Assembly (NCBI RefSeq): GCF_002382885.1
Contig: NZ_NWVL01000056.1
Span: forward strand, 1-54,487
DNA length: 54,487 nt
Reading direction: 5' to 3'
Source of the DNA: Streptomyces sp. WZ.A104
GTDB taxonomy: Bacteria > Actinomycetota > Actinomycetes > Streptomycetales > Streptomycetaceae
Position numbers and translations under genes: made by a program. The notes below the pieces were generated by a model. The model made no database searches. It was given only the letters and a program-made list of their open reading frames with translations, and was not told the origin of the DNA. This document shows, in pieces, positions 15,268 to 23,734 of this stretch (position 1 is its first letter; each line of letters starts with the position of its first letter).

Positions 15268-15963
15268 TCAGGCCTCCACCACGCCGAGCTGCTTCAGCAG
15301 GCCGAGGTCGTCGAAGTTCCACCAGCTCTCCGCGATCTTGCCGCCTGCGCAGCGGAAGGTCGCGTGCGCGGTTCCCGAGACCTCGCGGCTGGTGGCCTCC
15401 ATGCCCTGGTACGCGGCCACATGACGCCCCTTGAAGGACGCACGGACGCACACCATGTCGCCCTCGGCGACCATGCTCTCGACGGTGGCCTGCGGCTCGA
15501 AGGCCGCCATGGTCTCCCTGTTCTCGGCCTTGGCCTGCTCGAGCCCCACATCGGACGAGGACAGGGAGGGGTCGTGTTCCCGGTAGTCGGCGGTGCAGAT
15601 CGCGTCCGCAGCGTCGACGTTCCCCGCGTTGATCACGTCCTCGAAGAAGCTCCGCACCACGACCTTGTTCAGCTGCTCGTCGCGCATCACGTCGAGGTCC
15701 GTGAAGGACGGTTCGCCGTCGCACAGGGCCACCATCTCCCGGAAGATCCGGTCGGTCTCCGGCAGGTTCGAGTTCTTCATCGCCTCCTCGTAGGAGGGGA
15801 ACTCCACTATCTCCACGACATGGGTGGAGTCGGCGCGGTCGCGCCCCACGATCGAGTGGGTTGCCGTCCGCTTGCCCCGGGTCGCCTCGACCCAGGAGTC
15901 CATCAGCCTGTTCAATTCATCGGCCCTGCTCGTCTTGCAGTCGATGACCTGCACGAACGTCAT
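15268..15963 (-). CDS. SnoaL-like / ester cyclase-type protein with N-terminal dimeric alpha-beta barrel domain
   Basis: A 231-residue protein. Residues 1-95 resemble a ferredoxin-like EthD/ABM-type domain (MTFVQVIDCKTSRADELNRL, STHVVEIVEFPSYEEAM). Residues 100-231 are a SnoaL-like NTF2 fold (RSFFEDVINAGNVDAADAIC, YREHDPSL, GDMVCVRASFKGRH, GKIAESWWNFDDLGLLKQL). The second domain is common among polyketide cyclases and uncharacterised hydrolase-like proteins; a definite substrate cannot be given. The ATG at 15963 has a GGGAGG site six bases upstream and is preferred over an in-frame ATG 39 bases earlier. Confidence 0.82.
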   Translation of the reverse strand: MTFVQVIDCKTSRADELNRLMDSWVEATRGKRTATHSIVGRDRADSTHVVEIVEFPSYEEAMKNSNLPETDRIFREMVALCDGEPSFTDLDVMRDEQLNKVVVRSFFEDVINAGNVDAADAICTADYREHDPSLSSSDVGLEQAKAENRETMAAFEPQATVESMVAEGDMVCVRASFKGRHVAAYQGMEATSREVSGTAHATFRCAGGKIAESWWNFDDLGLLKQLGVVEA

Positions 15964-16092
15964 CACGCCTCCCGTAGTCCGAGACAGCCCTGGATAATTC
16001 AAGGCTACGCCTGGCCCCCGTCCCGTGCCTGTCGGGTCGTCACGGGGTCGGTCAGGGCAAGGGCGCTCAGCGGGCCGCCCGGAGCAGGGCCT

Positions 16093-17490
16093 CTACGAGT
16101 CTGCGCCGTTGCTCGGACGGATGTTGTGGTTGAGGTGGAAGAGGTTGGCCGGGTCGTAGGCGTCCTTGAGTGCCGTGAGGCGTGTGTAGGCAGCGTCTCC
16201 GTAGGCGTCGTGCACCCGGTCCGGTTCGGGTGTGAAGTTGAGGTATGAGGCCCCCGTGCCGAACGGCCGCATGAGGGCCGCGAAGGCGCGGCCGGCTGCG
16301 ATCATCCGGCTGTCGTCGGCCGGGTCCGTCCACACGCAGATCGGGTGGAACAGATAGCGGGCGTCGCGGTGGGAGAAGGCGGTCGCCCCGTCGGGCACCG
16401 CGGCGATGCCCTGGCCGATGCGGAAGATGATCGCCTGGGTCAGGGGCGCCCCGAGCGCGGTGACCTCCGTGGCCCGGGCCAGGAAGGTGTCGATCGCGTC
16501 GTCGCCGAGTTCGCGCAGGTACTCGCCGCGCCAGTAGCTGCGGACGCCCCACGGCGCCATGGGGTCGGTGACGGCCTGGAAGGCGGTGTACGGCATCGGG
16601 CCGATGAGGTCGACGGCGGGGCCGAGGTCCTTGAGCGGTTGGATCACGTCGGCGCCCCGGTCGGCGTCGCCGACGTACATGGCCGCCATGCCCAGGACCT
16701 GCTTGCCCCGCAGTTCCTCGGGGACGAACGGCTCGGGCGGCGCGGTGAGGACCACGACCGCCGTCGCGAGCTCGTCGGGTGCGGCGTCGGCGAGGTCCCG
16801 CCAGGTACGCAGCACCTCGGGCGCGCGCTCGATCGGGAACATCGCGAGCCCGGCCAGGACAGTCGGGCCGAGGGGGTGCAGCCGGAACTCGAACTCGGTG
16901 ACGACGCCGAAGTTGCCGCCACCGCCGCGCAGGCCCCAGAGCAGGTCGGCGTGTTCGTCCTTGCTCGCGCGCACCACCTTTCCGTCGGCGAGGACGACTT
17001 CGGCGGAGAGGAGGTTGTCGCAGGCCAGCCCGTACACGGAGGAGGTCCAGCCGTAGCCGCCGCCGGTGGTGAAACCGCCGATCCCGGTGGTGGTGACGCG
17101 CCCGCCGGGCGTATGGAGGCCGTGTTCCTGCGTGGCGGCGTCGAACTCGCCCCACAACACGCCTCCGCCGGCCCGCGCCGTCCGCGCGGCGGGATCCACG
17201 GTGATCGTCCTGAGCCCACTGAGGTCGATCAGCATGCCGTCGTCGCAGGTGCTCAGTCCGGCGACGCTGTGGCCGCCACCTCGGACCGCCACGACGAGCC
17301 GATGGTCGCGGGCCACCTCCACGGCGGCCACGACGTCCGCGGTGCTCGCACACCGGGCGATCACCGCCGGCCGCCGGTCGATCAGCGCGTTGAAGACCTC
17401 GCGGGCCTCGTCATAGCCCGCTTCCCCGGGCAGCAGGACCTGGCCCGCGAACCTCCCACGTAGCGTGGTCGCCGGGTCGGTGACGGTCAT
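16093..17490 (-). CDS. FAD-linked oxidase, berberine-bridge-enzyme-like
   Basis: A 465-residue flavoprotein of the PCMH/BBE family. The FAD-binding PP-loop region shows AVRGGGHSVAGLSTCDDGML, whose His is the expected site of covalent 8-alpha-histidyl attachment. GIGGFTTGGGYGWTSSVYG and DLLWGLRGGGGNFGVVTEFE follow. The C-terminal BBE segment is AYDPANLFHLNHNIRPSNG. The second (cysteinyl) attachment residue typical of bicovalent members is not evident in the GGGYG segment. These enzymes oxidise alcohols, sugars or carbon-nitrogen bonds with O2. Start ATG at 17490 has an ideal GGAGGAG site. It lies 130 bp downstream of the SnoaL-like gene's start, same strand. Confidence 0.9.
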   Translation of the reverse strand: MTVTDPATTLRGRFAGQVLLPGEAGYDEAREVFNALIDRRPAVIARCASTADVVAAVEVARDHRLVVAVRGGGHSVAGLSTCDDGMLIDLSGLRTITVDPAARTARAGGGVLWGEFDAATQEHGLHTPGGRVTTTGIGGFTTGGGYGWTSSVYGLACDNLLSAEVVLADGKVVRASKDEHADLLWGLRGGGGNFGVVTEFEFRLHPLGPTVLAGLAMFPIERAPEVLRTWRDLADAAPDELATAVVVLTAPPEPFVPEELRGKQVLGMAAMYVGDADRGADVIQPLKDLGPAVDLIGPMPYTAFQAVTDPMAPWGVRSYWRGEYLRELGDDAIDTFLARATEVTALGAPLTQAIIFRIGQGIAAVPDGATAFSHRDARYLFHPICVWTDPADDSRMIAAGRAFAALMRPFGTGASYLNFTPEPDRVHDAYGDAAYTRLTALKDAYDPANLFHLNHNIRPSNGADS

Positions 17491-17741
17491 GGCTTCTCCT
17501 CCGGTGGTCTGCCTCTGCCGCGGTCGTCTCCGGGGCGGCCCTGCGCGTGCGTCTCGGGCGATGGGCCGGGCCGGCCCGCGTTTCTGTTGGCGGACCGCCA
17601 AGCGGAGCAGTGAGGCGGCCTGTGTACTCGCCTGAGCACTGCCGCAGTGACCGGACTTCCATTCTGCGGCCTCCCCCCGACTCCCGCGATCCGACCTGCC
17701 CGGTCGGACCACAGGACCACATCCGGGCCGGTCCTGCGTGG

Positions 17742-17850
17742 GGCCTTCGTTGTTCGTCGGCAGCAGTTCGTGGTCGAGGGCTTCGCAGAGGTTGCGGACC
17801 CGCAGGGCGCCCGTGGCCCGGTTGAGGACGGCGAGTGCTGCCACTGCCGG
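17742..17850 (-). pseudogene. Possible remnant of an HTH-type hypothetical gene
   Basis: Within the 17491-18011 spacer the minus strand encodes LRVRNLCEALDHELLPTNNE, which resembles a helix-turn-helix motif common in Streptomyces hypothetical proteins (RVRdLCEALDHElLPkN). Flanking codons do not continue the similarity. The rest of this 520-bp spacer shows no gene I can support. Confidence 0.3.
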
Positions 17851-18011
17851 AGCCTCCCGTCGGCCGTGGGTCACCGCACGGCCCGGCCGCGCACCTCGGT
17901 CCGCCGGGCCGCAACGCACGTAGGGCAATCGTCATCCGCCCGAGCTGGAGGCCGGGGCGGGGCACGGGGTTGAATCGGTCTGGATCGCAGGTATCCGGAC
18001 GGAAGGTCGAC

Positions 18012-18575
18012 GTGGTGGCACGGAGCGGGAAGCGGCGGACACTGGTTCTCAGCGCGGTGGTGGCAGCAGTGGTGCTGGCGGGCGTCGGCCTTTACTGGTT
18101 CCAGCCCTGGAAGCTGTGGACGGACGAGAAGGTCAGCGAGGCACTCCCGAGCACGTCGCCCCTGCCGCCGACGCCAGCCGCTTCGCCCTCGGCCGGCTCC
18201 ACGGCCACGCCGTCCGCACCGGCCGGACCCCGCACCGTCGCCCAGGGCGGGTTGATCAGCCACGAGCACACGACCACCGGTACGGCCAAGATCGTGCAGC
18301 TTCCCGACGGGTCACGGACGCTCCGGCTGGAGAGCCTGGACACCAGCAACGGCCCGGACCTGCGCGTCTGGCTGACCGATGCCCCCGTGAAGGAAGGCGA
18401 GGAGGGCTGGCACGTCTTCGACGACGGGAAGTACGTCAGCCTCGGCAAGCTCAAGGGCAACAAGGGCGACCAGAACTACCCGATCCCCGCTGACGTGCAA
18501 CTCGCGGACTACACGAGCGTGACCATCTGGTGCGACCGGTTCGACGTCTCCTTCGGCGCGGCGGAGCTGGCGTAA
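18012..18575 (+). CDS. Membrane-anchored DM13 domain protein
   Basis: A 187-residue protein with a short basic N-terminus, one transmembrane or signal segment (LVLSAVVAAVVLAGVGLYWF), a Pro/Ser/Thr-rich linker (residues about 50-80) and an extracytoplasmic DM13 domain. The domain has ESLDTSNGPDLRVWLTD, LGKLKGNKGDQNYPIPAD, and VTIWCDRFDVSFGAAEL with the conserved Cys. DM13 domains are proposed electron-transfer or redox modules. Tandem GTG GTG codons at 18012 start the frame; either may be used. The divergent MerR-type gene overlaps its 3' end on the opposite strand. Confidence 0.85.
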   Translation: MVARSGKRRTLVLSAVVAAVVLAGVGLYWFQPWKLWTDEKVSEALPSTSPLPPTPAASPSAGSTATPSAPAGPRTVAQGGLISHEHTTTGTAKIVQLPDGSRTLRLESLDTSNGPDLRVWLTDAPVKEGEEGWHVFDDGKYVSLGKLKGNKGDQNYPIPADVQLADYTSVTIWCDRFDVSFGAAELA

Positions 18576-19035
18576 CGGCGACGGTGCTCTGTCCGGCGAG
18601 GGCGGGCAGACGCCTCGTCCGGCAAGGCCTCACGTCTGCACCGGGGGCTGACGTGGCGGTGTGGGTGAGGCGGGTGCGCAGGGTGGCTTCGAAGTCTTCG
18701 GCCCGGGCGAGCTGGACGCGGAGCTTGTCGACCTGCTCTGCGGCGGCCTGCTGGTAGGTCCGCACGCGCTCCAGCAGGGCTTCCCGATCGTCGGCATCGA
18801 GGTCGGTGCCGGCGTCGAGGCGGTCGGTGGCGTCGAGGAGGTCGCGCATCTGGTCGAGGGTGAAGCCGAGGGGTTTCATGCGGCGGATGACCATGAGCCG
18901 GGCGACGTCGGCTTCGCTGTAGAGGCGGAACCCGCCCTGGGAGCGGGCGGAGGGGACGACCAGGCCGGCCTCCTCGTAATGCCGGATGGTGCGCAGGGAC
19001 AGCTCGGTGCGCGCGGCGACCTCGCCGATCTGCAT
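18451..19035 (-). CDS. MerR family transcriptional regulator with abnormal C-terminal run-on
   Basis: The first 115 residues are a normal MerR protein: IGEVAARTELSLRTIRHYEE winged helix, GFRLYSEADVARLMVIRRM, then a coiled-coil (RVRTYQQAAAEQVDKLRVQL). After about residue 125 the frame runs into an Arg/Pro-rich tail unlike MerR proteins, which overlaps the DM13 gene antisense by 125 bp and stops at 18451. Probably the normal stop was lost by frameshift or local rearrangement near 18640. The ATG at 19035 is used; a GTG five codons upstream is also possible. A TAACGTTA-centred palindrome lies at about 19120-19131, a fair MerR-type promoter element. Confidence 0.75.
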   Translation of the reverse strand: MQIGEVAARTELSLRTIRHYEEAGLVVPSARSQGGFRLYSEADVARLMVIRRMKPLGFTLDQMRDLLDATDRLDAGTDLDADDREALLERVRTYQQAAAEQVDKLRVQLARAEDFEATLRTRLTHTATSAPGADVRPCRTRRLPALAGQSTVAVTPAPPRRRRRRTGRTRWSRSCSPRVARQRGSGSSGRPCCP

Positions 19036-19131
19036 GTGCTTGCCGTCCACGCCCGTAATCCTCTGGTCTTCCGCGTCGTCGTCGGCGGCCTCGGCCCGGT
19101 GGGCACCGCCGTTCTCTACTCTAACGTTAGG

Positions 19132-19656
19132 GTGGAGTTGCCTGGTGGTGAGGGTGGCCGACCGCTGCATCGGGCCGAGTTCGAGCACCTGGTCCGTGAG
19201 CGCCTCGGGGCGACTGCCGCGGCTCAGGTGTTCCGGAGCGGGCCTCGGTTGATCTGTGTGGCCGGCGACTATACGCGCTACGACCTCCATGCCGTGCGCG
19301 AGCACCGGCGCAGCATCGACCTGGTCCGCTGCTGCCTCTTCGGCAGGGACTTGATCGTCCCCGAGACCGTGGCAACGGCTGGGGGTCGGCCGGTACAGGG
19401 TAGGCCGGAGCGGCGCACCAGGCCGGTGCGTTCGGGGGGCGAGCGGATCGCAGAACTGGCGAAAGCGGCGGACGAGGTCCTGCTCGGTCTCGGCGACGGG
19501 ATCACGAAGGTCCAGCGCAAGCAGTACAGCGCCTACCGCCGGCTGCAGAACTTCGCGAGCCTCTGCCCGCCGCAGCGGACCAAGGTCCACGTGTATCTCT
19601 CGCTCGACCGGACGCAGTCGACCTCGTTCCTGACTTCACCGGACCCAATCCTATGA
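19132..19656 (+). CDS. Probable 5'-truncated nuclease-like / DUF5655 protein
   Basis: A 174-residue frame beginning with a GTG at 19132. Its N-terminal part (ICVAGDYTRYDLHAVREHRR, then SIDLVRCCLFG) resembles the end of a restriction-nuclease-like domain. The C-terminal part (LGLGDGITKVQRKQYSAYRR, LQNFASLCPP, KVHVYLSLD) resembles DUF5655. Homologues are considerably longer at the N-terminus, so this is probably a remnant whose upstream half has been replaced by the MerR region. It could still be expressed as a short protein. 19657-19932 holds nothing I can support. Confidence 0.5.
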   Translation: MELPGGEGGRPLHRAEFEHLVRERLGATAAAQVFRSGPRLICVAGDYTRYDLHAVREHRRSIDLVRCCLFGRDLIVPETVATAGGRPVQGRPERRTRPVRSGGERIAELAKAADEVLLGLGDGITKVQRKQYSAYRRLQNFASLCPPQRTKVHVYLSLDRTQSTSFLTSPDPIL

Positions 19657-19932
19657 CTCAGACCCCATGGCGTGAAGCGCGGTGCCCCCCTCCTGGCCTC
19701 ACTGTCGGCGACGCGGTTTCTCACGTGTCAACTCGCTGCACACGGAGCCTCTCCAGGGACCAGGCGTCCAGCACCGCCCACTCCGTGTGCCCGACGACTT
19801 CCACCGCGCGCCCTTCCAACGACGGTGCGTCTGCTTGGGGGGCTCCCGTAGGGAACAGTCACCACAGCTCGTCGAGGCGGCATCAGCAGGGCCTGCAACC
19901 CGGGTCTCGGTGGCTGCACGTACGGTCTGCGC

Positions 19933-20604
19933 ATGACTGATCGGTGGTGGGTGCGCGTACGTCAGCGGGTCGAGGCGGCGGGTGCAGGGCCTGGGGGTAG
20001 CAAGGTGTTCGGGGCATCGGGGCACAAGTGGGTCGTGGAGGAGCCGCTAACCCAGGATGAGCTTGCCGAACTCGAGGCTCAGACAGGCGTGGGGCTGCCG
20101 GAGGAATACCGGGCCTTCCTGCTCTACGTTGGCGCGGGCGGCGCCGGTCCCGCATACGGCCTGTTCCCGGTTCGGCGCGTACAAGACCGCTGGCGTTGGG
20201 AAGGCGACGGCGCGGATCTGGCCGACCTGTCGAGACTTGCCGAGCCATTTCCCGCCCAGGGCCCGGACCCGAAGCTGCTCGACGAACTTCTCGCCCAACG
20301 CCCGGAGGAAGAAGACTTCGACAACATCGAGGACTTCGACGACGCCATCGAGGCGTGGGACGAGCGGTGGGAGGCTGTCATGTTTGCTCCGGAGCGCACC
20401 GTCGGTGCCATCGTGATCTCCCATCTGGGCTGCGCCCAGAGAGAGTGGCTGATCGTCAGTGGCCGGCACCGCGGCACGATCTGGTCCGACCGTCGGGTGG
20501 ACGATGCTGACCTCGTGCCGCTCCTCGACGATGACGGTATGCCAGTGAAGTTCGCCCGCTGGTACACCGACTGGCTGGAGACAGCCGAGAGTCCGGCCCC
20601 GTAG
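19933..20604 (+). CDS. SMI1/KNR4 family protein
   Basis: A 223-residue SMI1/KNR4-fold protein with the family signature EEPLTQDELAELEAQTGVGL followed by PEEYRAFLLYVGAGGAGPAY, a mid acidic region (EEEDFDNIEDFDDAIEAWDE) and a C-terminal REWLIVSGRHRGTIWSDRR strand pair. In bacteria this fold often serves as an immunity protein to contact-dependent or polymorphic toxins, or as a general adaptor. No toxin gene is adjacent, so an orphan immunity role is only a possibility. It sits just before repeat copy B. Confidence 0.85.
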   Translation: MTDRWWVRVRQRVEAAGAGPGGSKVFGASGHKWVVEEPLTQDELAELEAQTGVGLPEEYRAFLLYVGAGGAGPAYGLFPVRRVQDRWRWEGDGADLADLSRLAEPFPAQGPDPKLLDELLAQRPEEEDFDNIEDFDDAIEAWDERWEAVMFAPERTVGAIVISHLGCAQREWLIVSGRHRGTIWSDRRVDDADLVPLLDDDGMPVKFARWYTDWLETAESPAP

Positions 20605-20748
20605 GCCCGTCGTCTTGTGTGCTCAACCTGTTTTCCGAAAGACACAGGATGAACACGGCGCGCGCTCATCGACGTCGCCGACCTGCTGCTTCGCGGCCTG
20701 TGCAGAGGTGGTGGACGCGCCTCCCCGGCCCAGCTCTTACGGTCGGCG

Positions 20749-20775
20749 GGACATCTTGACGCTCCGGTGACGCTC
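20749..20775 (+). repeat. Direct repeat copy B: internal TGACGC tract
   Basis: GGACATCTTGACGCTCC followed by TGACGCTCG, with the two TGACGC boxes starting 11 bp apart (20757 and 20768). The same spacing and wording occur in copy A (9362, 9373) and copy C (29949, 29960). Unlike A and C, no methyltransferase 3' end precedes it. It divides the accessory region into an 11.4-kb and a 9.2-kb part. Confidence 0.6.
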
Positions 20776-20819
20776 GTTCTGATGGACTGTCAATGATGTC
20801 GAAGTCTGATGATGAGAGC

Positions 20820-20940
20820 GCACCGTTTCCATCCCGGACCAGGCCATGCGCAGCGGCAGAGCCACGACACCGTGGGTCGGCCCGTGCAGCTCGTTCAGTG
20901 ACTCCGGCGGACGGCGGCGGAACTCCTCCCGGTGCGGCAT
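20820..20940 (-). pseudogene. 5' fragment of a Streptomyces hypothetical gene
   Basis: From an ATG at 20940 the minus strand reads FRRRPPESLNELHGPTHGVV followed by ALPLRMAWSG, resembling the start of a small Streptomyces protein family (RPeSLdeL.GPt.G.VeLP...WSG). Similarity is lost about 60 bp before repeat copy B. The remainder of the 20605-21235 spacer shows no intact gene. Confidence 0.4.
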
Positions 20941-21235
20941 GGGGTCCTCGGCGTCCGCGCCTGGGACGCCCCTCGGGGTGGGCGCGGGATGCTGTGGGCT
21001 GGAGGGCATGACTCCTTCATGGCGGCCGGGGACATTGCGAGGGCCCTGATGGGCGAGCCGGTGTCCGGACCGGGCGGAGGCGGATCTCCGGCGCCGGCAC
21101 TTCGTCGCTGCTCCTGCGTGAAGAACGATGCCCCGGGCGCTTCGCGGAGTGGCCGAGCCGCCTGTCTGCTCCGCGCATGCGGGTGCGCGGGCGGGTGTCG
21201 CAAGGCCCGCCACTCCGTGTCCGTACCGGGGCTGT

Positions 21236-21838
21236 CTACGGCTCTTCGGCGCTGACGAGGAGCAGTGTGTGGGGCCAGAGCGTGTCGAGGACCGCGGGAT
21301 CGTTCTTGAGTTTGGCGAACAGCACCAGCCCCTCCAGATGGGCGATTACTGCGCGTGCGACCGACTGTCCGGCGTGCTCGCGAGGGATGGCGCCTTCGTC
21401 CGCGGCCTGGCCGAGCACGTCGCCGATCAGCGCGGTCTGCTCGTCGAAGATCTCTTCCAGCCTGGCTCGAACGTCAGGTTCCTGGGTGCTGAGTTCGAGG
21501 GTGAGGTTCCCGAGCAGGCAGCCGTCGACCGTGCCGCAGGTCTCCTTCCTGTGCCGCTGGACCTGTGCCATGCCCTCCAGCAGCCGGCGGAGCCGGACCA
21601 GGGCGGGGTCCGGGCCGTCCAGCGCCAGGGTCCAGGCGCCGCGCTGGCCTTCCCAGTGGGCGTTGACCGCCTGGAGGGTGAGGTCCTGTTTCGAGGTGAA
21701 GAAGTGGTAGAAGCTGCCCTTCTTGACCTCTGCCGCGGCGCAGATCTCCGCCACTCCCAGGCTGCTGTACCCCCGGTGCCGCATGAGTTCGCCGGTGGCG
21801 TCGAGGAGCCGCTCGCGTGCGGTGCTGGTGCGTCCCAT
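21236..21838 (-). CDS. TetR/AcrR family repressor
   Basis: A 200-residue TetR protein with an intact DNA-binding domain (RERLLDATGELMRHRGYSSL, VAEICAAAEVKKGSFYHFF) and a TetR_C ligand-binding domain containing CGTVDGCLLGNLTLELSTQE. The closest type I recognise is the AcuR/Rut-like subgroup controlling electrophile or quinone detoxification. It is divergent from a WrbA-like flavoprotein and nitronate monooxygenase operon, with paired operators between, so it very likely represses both itself and that operon. The ATG at 21838 is preferred over an in-frame upstream ATG that would overlap the operator. Confidence 0.88.
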   Translation of the reverse strand: MGRTSTARERLLDATGELMRHRGYSSLGVAEICAAAEVKKGSFYHFFTSKQDLTLQAVNAHWEGQRGAWTLALDGPDPALVRLRRLLEGMAQVQRHRKETCGTVDGCLLGNLTLELSTQEPDVRARLEEIFDEQTALIGDVLGQAADEGAIPREHAGQSVARAVIAHLEGLVLFAKLKNDPAVLDTLWPHTLLLVSAEEP

Positions 21839-21854
21839 GGCCGCAAGTATACGG

Positions 21855-21904
21855 CCGGTCAACTAATTCGGAGGTGCGCCGGGTGGCGTAGTAGTTGACC
21901 GGTC
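21855..21904. promoter_or_regulatory. Paired operators for the TetR repressor
   Basis: CCGGTCAACTA at 21855-21865 is repeated in exact inverted orientation at 21892-21902 (TAGTTGACCGG), with the palindrome GACCGGTC at 21897-21904. They flank the likely divergent promoters between the TetR gene and the flavoprotein gene. Confidence 0.65.
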
Positions 21905-21997
21905 GTCTAGCATGTCTTCCGGAGGCGGTCCCGACGCCCGCGTCCGGTTGACCATTCGCCCCGATTCCGGGGCATACACCACTTCATGGAGGGCCAC

Positions 21998-22615
21998 ATG
22001 TCCGTACCTGTCTCTGTCGTCATCGCCTACCACAGCGGATTCGGGCACACGGCCCGGCAGGCGGCGGCCGTGGCGGAGGGCGCCGCGGCGGTGCCTGGCG
22101 TCCTGGCCGATCTGCGGGACGTCTCCACGCTCGACGAGGGCCTGTGGGCGGCCCTGGCGGAGGCGGAGGCGATCGTCTTCGGCTCACCCACGTACATGGG
22201 CGCCACCTCGGCCGTGTTCCAGCGCTTCGTGGAGGCCAGTGCCCCCGTCTGGGCCGCGCGCGGGTGGCAGGGCAAGCTCGCCGCCGGGTTCACCAACTCG
22301 GCGGGGGTGAACGGCAACAAGGACAACGCGCTGCTGTCCATGACGGTCCTTGCGGCCCAGCACGGCATGAACTGGGTTCCGCTTGGCCTGATGCCCGGCT
22401 GGATCTACAGCTCCGGCGGCAGTCCCGAGGACCTGAACCGGCTTGGTTCGTTCGTGGGAGCCATGGCGCAGTCGCCCTCCGACCTCGGCCCGGAGGAGTC
22501 CCCTGCAGAGGCCGATCTGCGGACCGCGCGGCATCTCGGCGAGCATGTCGCCCGGACGGCGCTGCAGTTCGTGCACGGGCGCGAGGCCGTCGAAGCCCTG
22601 GCGGTGACGGCGTGA
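21998..22615 (+). CDS. Flavodoxin-fold NAD(P)H:quinone oxidoreductase (WrbA-like)
   Basis: A 205-residue flavoprotein with an FMN phosphate loop in VVIAYHSGFGHTARQAAAVA, the GSPTYMGATSAVFQRFVE segment that stacks on the isoalloxazine ring, and SAGVNGNKDNALLSM, GMNWVPLGLMPGW typical of WrbA/flavodoxin-like reductases. It probably reduces quinones or nitro compounds by two electrons. The ATG at 21998 has GAGG seven bases upstream. The stop overlaps the GTG of the next gene (GTGA), giving a tightly coupled two-gene operon under TetR control. Confidence 0.88.
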   Translation: MSVPVSVVIAYHSGFGHTARQAAAVAEGAAAVPGVLADLRDVSTLDEGLWAALAEAEAIVFGSPTYMGATSAVFQRFVEASAPVWAARGWQGKLAAGFTNSAGVNGNKDNALLSMTVLAAQHGMNWVPLGLMPGWIYSSGGSPEDLNRLGSFVGAMAQSPSDLGPEESPAEADLRTARHLGEHVARTALQFVHGREAVEALAVTA

Positions 22616-23697
22616 GCGCCGGACGCCTCGGTGATCTGCTGGGCATAGCCCTTCCCGTCGTGCAGGGACCGTTCGGCGGGGGCCTGTCCTCGGTCGCCCT
22701 GGCCTCGGCCGTGTCCGAAGGGGGAGGGCTGGGCTCCTACGGGGCGCACCTCCTTGAGCCGCGGGAGATCACGGGTCTCGTCGGCGAGTTGAAGGCCCGG
22801 ACCAGCCACCCGTTCGCCGTCAACCTCTGGGTCCCCCACCAGGACGAGGCCGGACCGTGGCCGGACGCCGCCGAACTGGCCCCCCACATCCGGCGGCTGC
22901 ACCCCTGCTACGACGAACTCGGGCTGCCCGCGGTGGCGGTCGAGGACGTCACGCCGGGGCCGGACTTCGACGCCCAGGTGGACGCGCTGCTCGCGGCAGC
23001 GCCCCCGGTCATCAGCTTCGTGATGGGCCTCCCGCCCCGAAGGGTGATGGACGAGGCGCGCCGCCGCGGCATCGCGGTGATCGGCACGGCGACCACCGTG
23101 GACGAGGCCGTCGCACTGGAGCGCGCCGGCGTCGACGCCGTCGTGGCCTCCGGCGCCGATGCCGGCGGCCACCGGGGCGCCTTCCTGCGGCCGGTACGGG
23201 AGTCGCTCGTGGGGACGTTCTCGCTCGTGCCCCAGGTAGCCGACGCCGTGAGCGTTCCCGTCGTCGCCGCCGGCGGGATCGCCGACGGCCGGGGGATGGC
23301 CGCGGCGCTCGCCCTGGGCGCCGACGCCGTCCAGATCGGCACCGCCTTCCTCGCCACCCGCGAATCAGGGGCGAGCGAAGCCCACAAAAGGGCACTCGGC
23401 TCCCCCGAGGCCCGCACCACCGTTCTCACGCGTCTCTTCACGGGCCGGACCGCCCGCGGAATCGTGAACCGGTTCGTCCGTGACATGGCCCCGTACGAGG
23501 AGACCGTGCCCGCGTACCCCGTGCAGAGCGCGCTGATGCAGTCCGTCCGTCGTGAAGCCGGTGCCCAAGGGCGGGAGGATCTCAGCAGCCTGTGGGCCGG
23601 TCAGGCCGCGGCACTCGCCGGTGGCGCATGTGGCGCGCGTGACTACCTCAGCTTGCTCATGGACGACTTCCGGGCACGGGGAGGTCAGGGAGCCTGA
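22612..23697 (+). CDS. Nitronate monooxygenase family FMN enzyme
   Basis: A 361-residue TIM-barrel flavoprotein of the 2-nitropropane dioxygenase/NMO family: PVVQGPFGGGLSSVALASAV at the start, VVASGADAGGHRG (catalytic-site His-containing loop), VPVVAAGGIADGRGMAAALA and ALGADAVQIGTAFLATRES. It oxidises alkyl nitronates such as propionate-3-nitronate, or acts as a related FMN oxidoreductase. The GTG start overlaps the upstream flavoprotein stop by four bases. Together the two genes look like a nitro-compound or quinone detoxification pair. Confidence 0.9.
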   Translation: MSAGRLGDLLGIALPVVQGPFGGGLSSVALASAVSEGGGLGSYGAHLLEPREITGLVGELKARTSHPFAVNLWVPHQDEAGPWPDAAELAPHIRRLHPCYDELGLPAVAVEDVTPGPDFDAQVDALLAAAPPVISFVMGLPPRRVMDEARRRGIAVIGTATTVDEAVALERAGVDAVVASGADAGGHRGAFLRPVRESLVGTFSLVPQVADAVSVPVVAAGGIADGRGMAAALALGADAVQIGTAFLATRESGASEAHKRALGSPEARTTVLTRLFTGRTARGIVNRFVRDMAPYEETVPAYPVQSALMQSVRREAGAQGREDLSSLWAGQAAALAGGACGARDYLSLLMDDFRARGGQGA

Positions 23698-23734
23698 CAG
23701 GTCGGATCGTCGACGACGGCGGTGTTGGCGGGGA

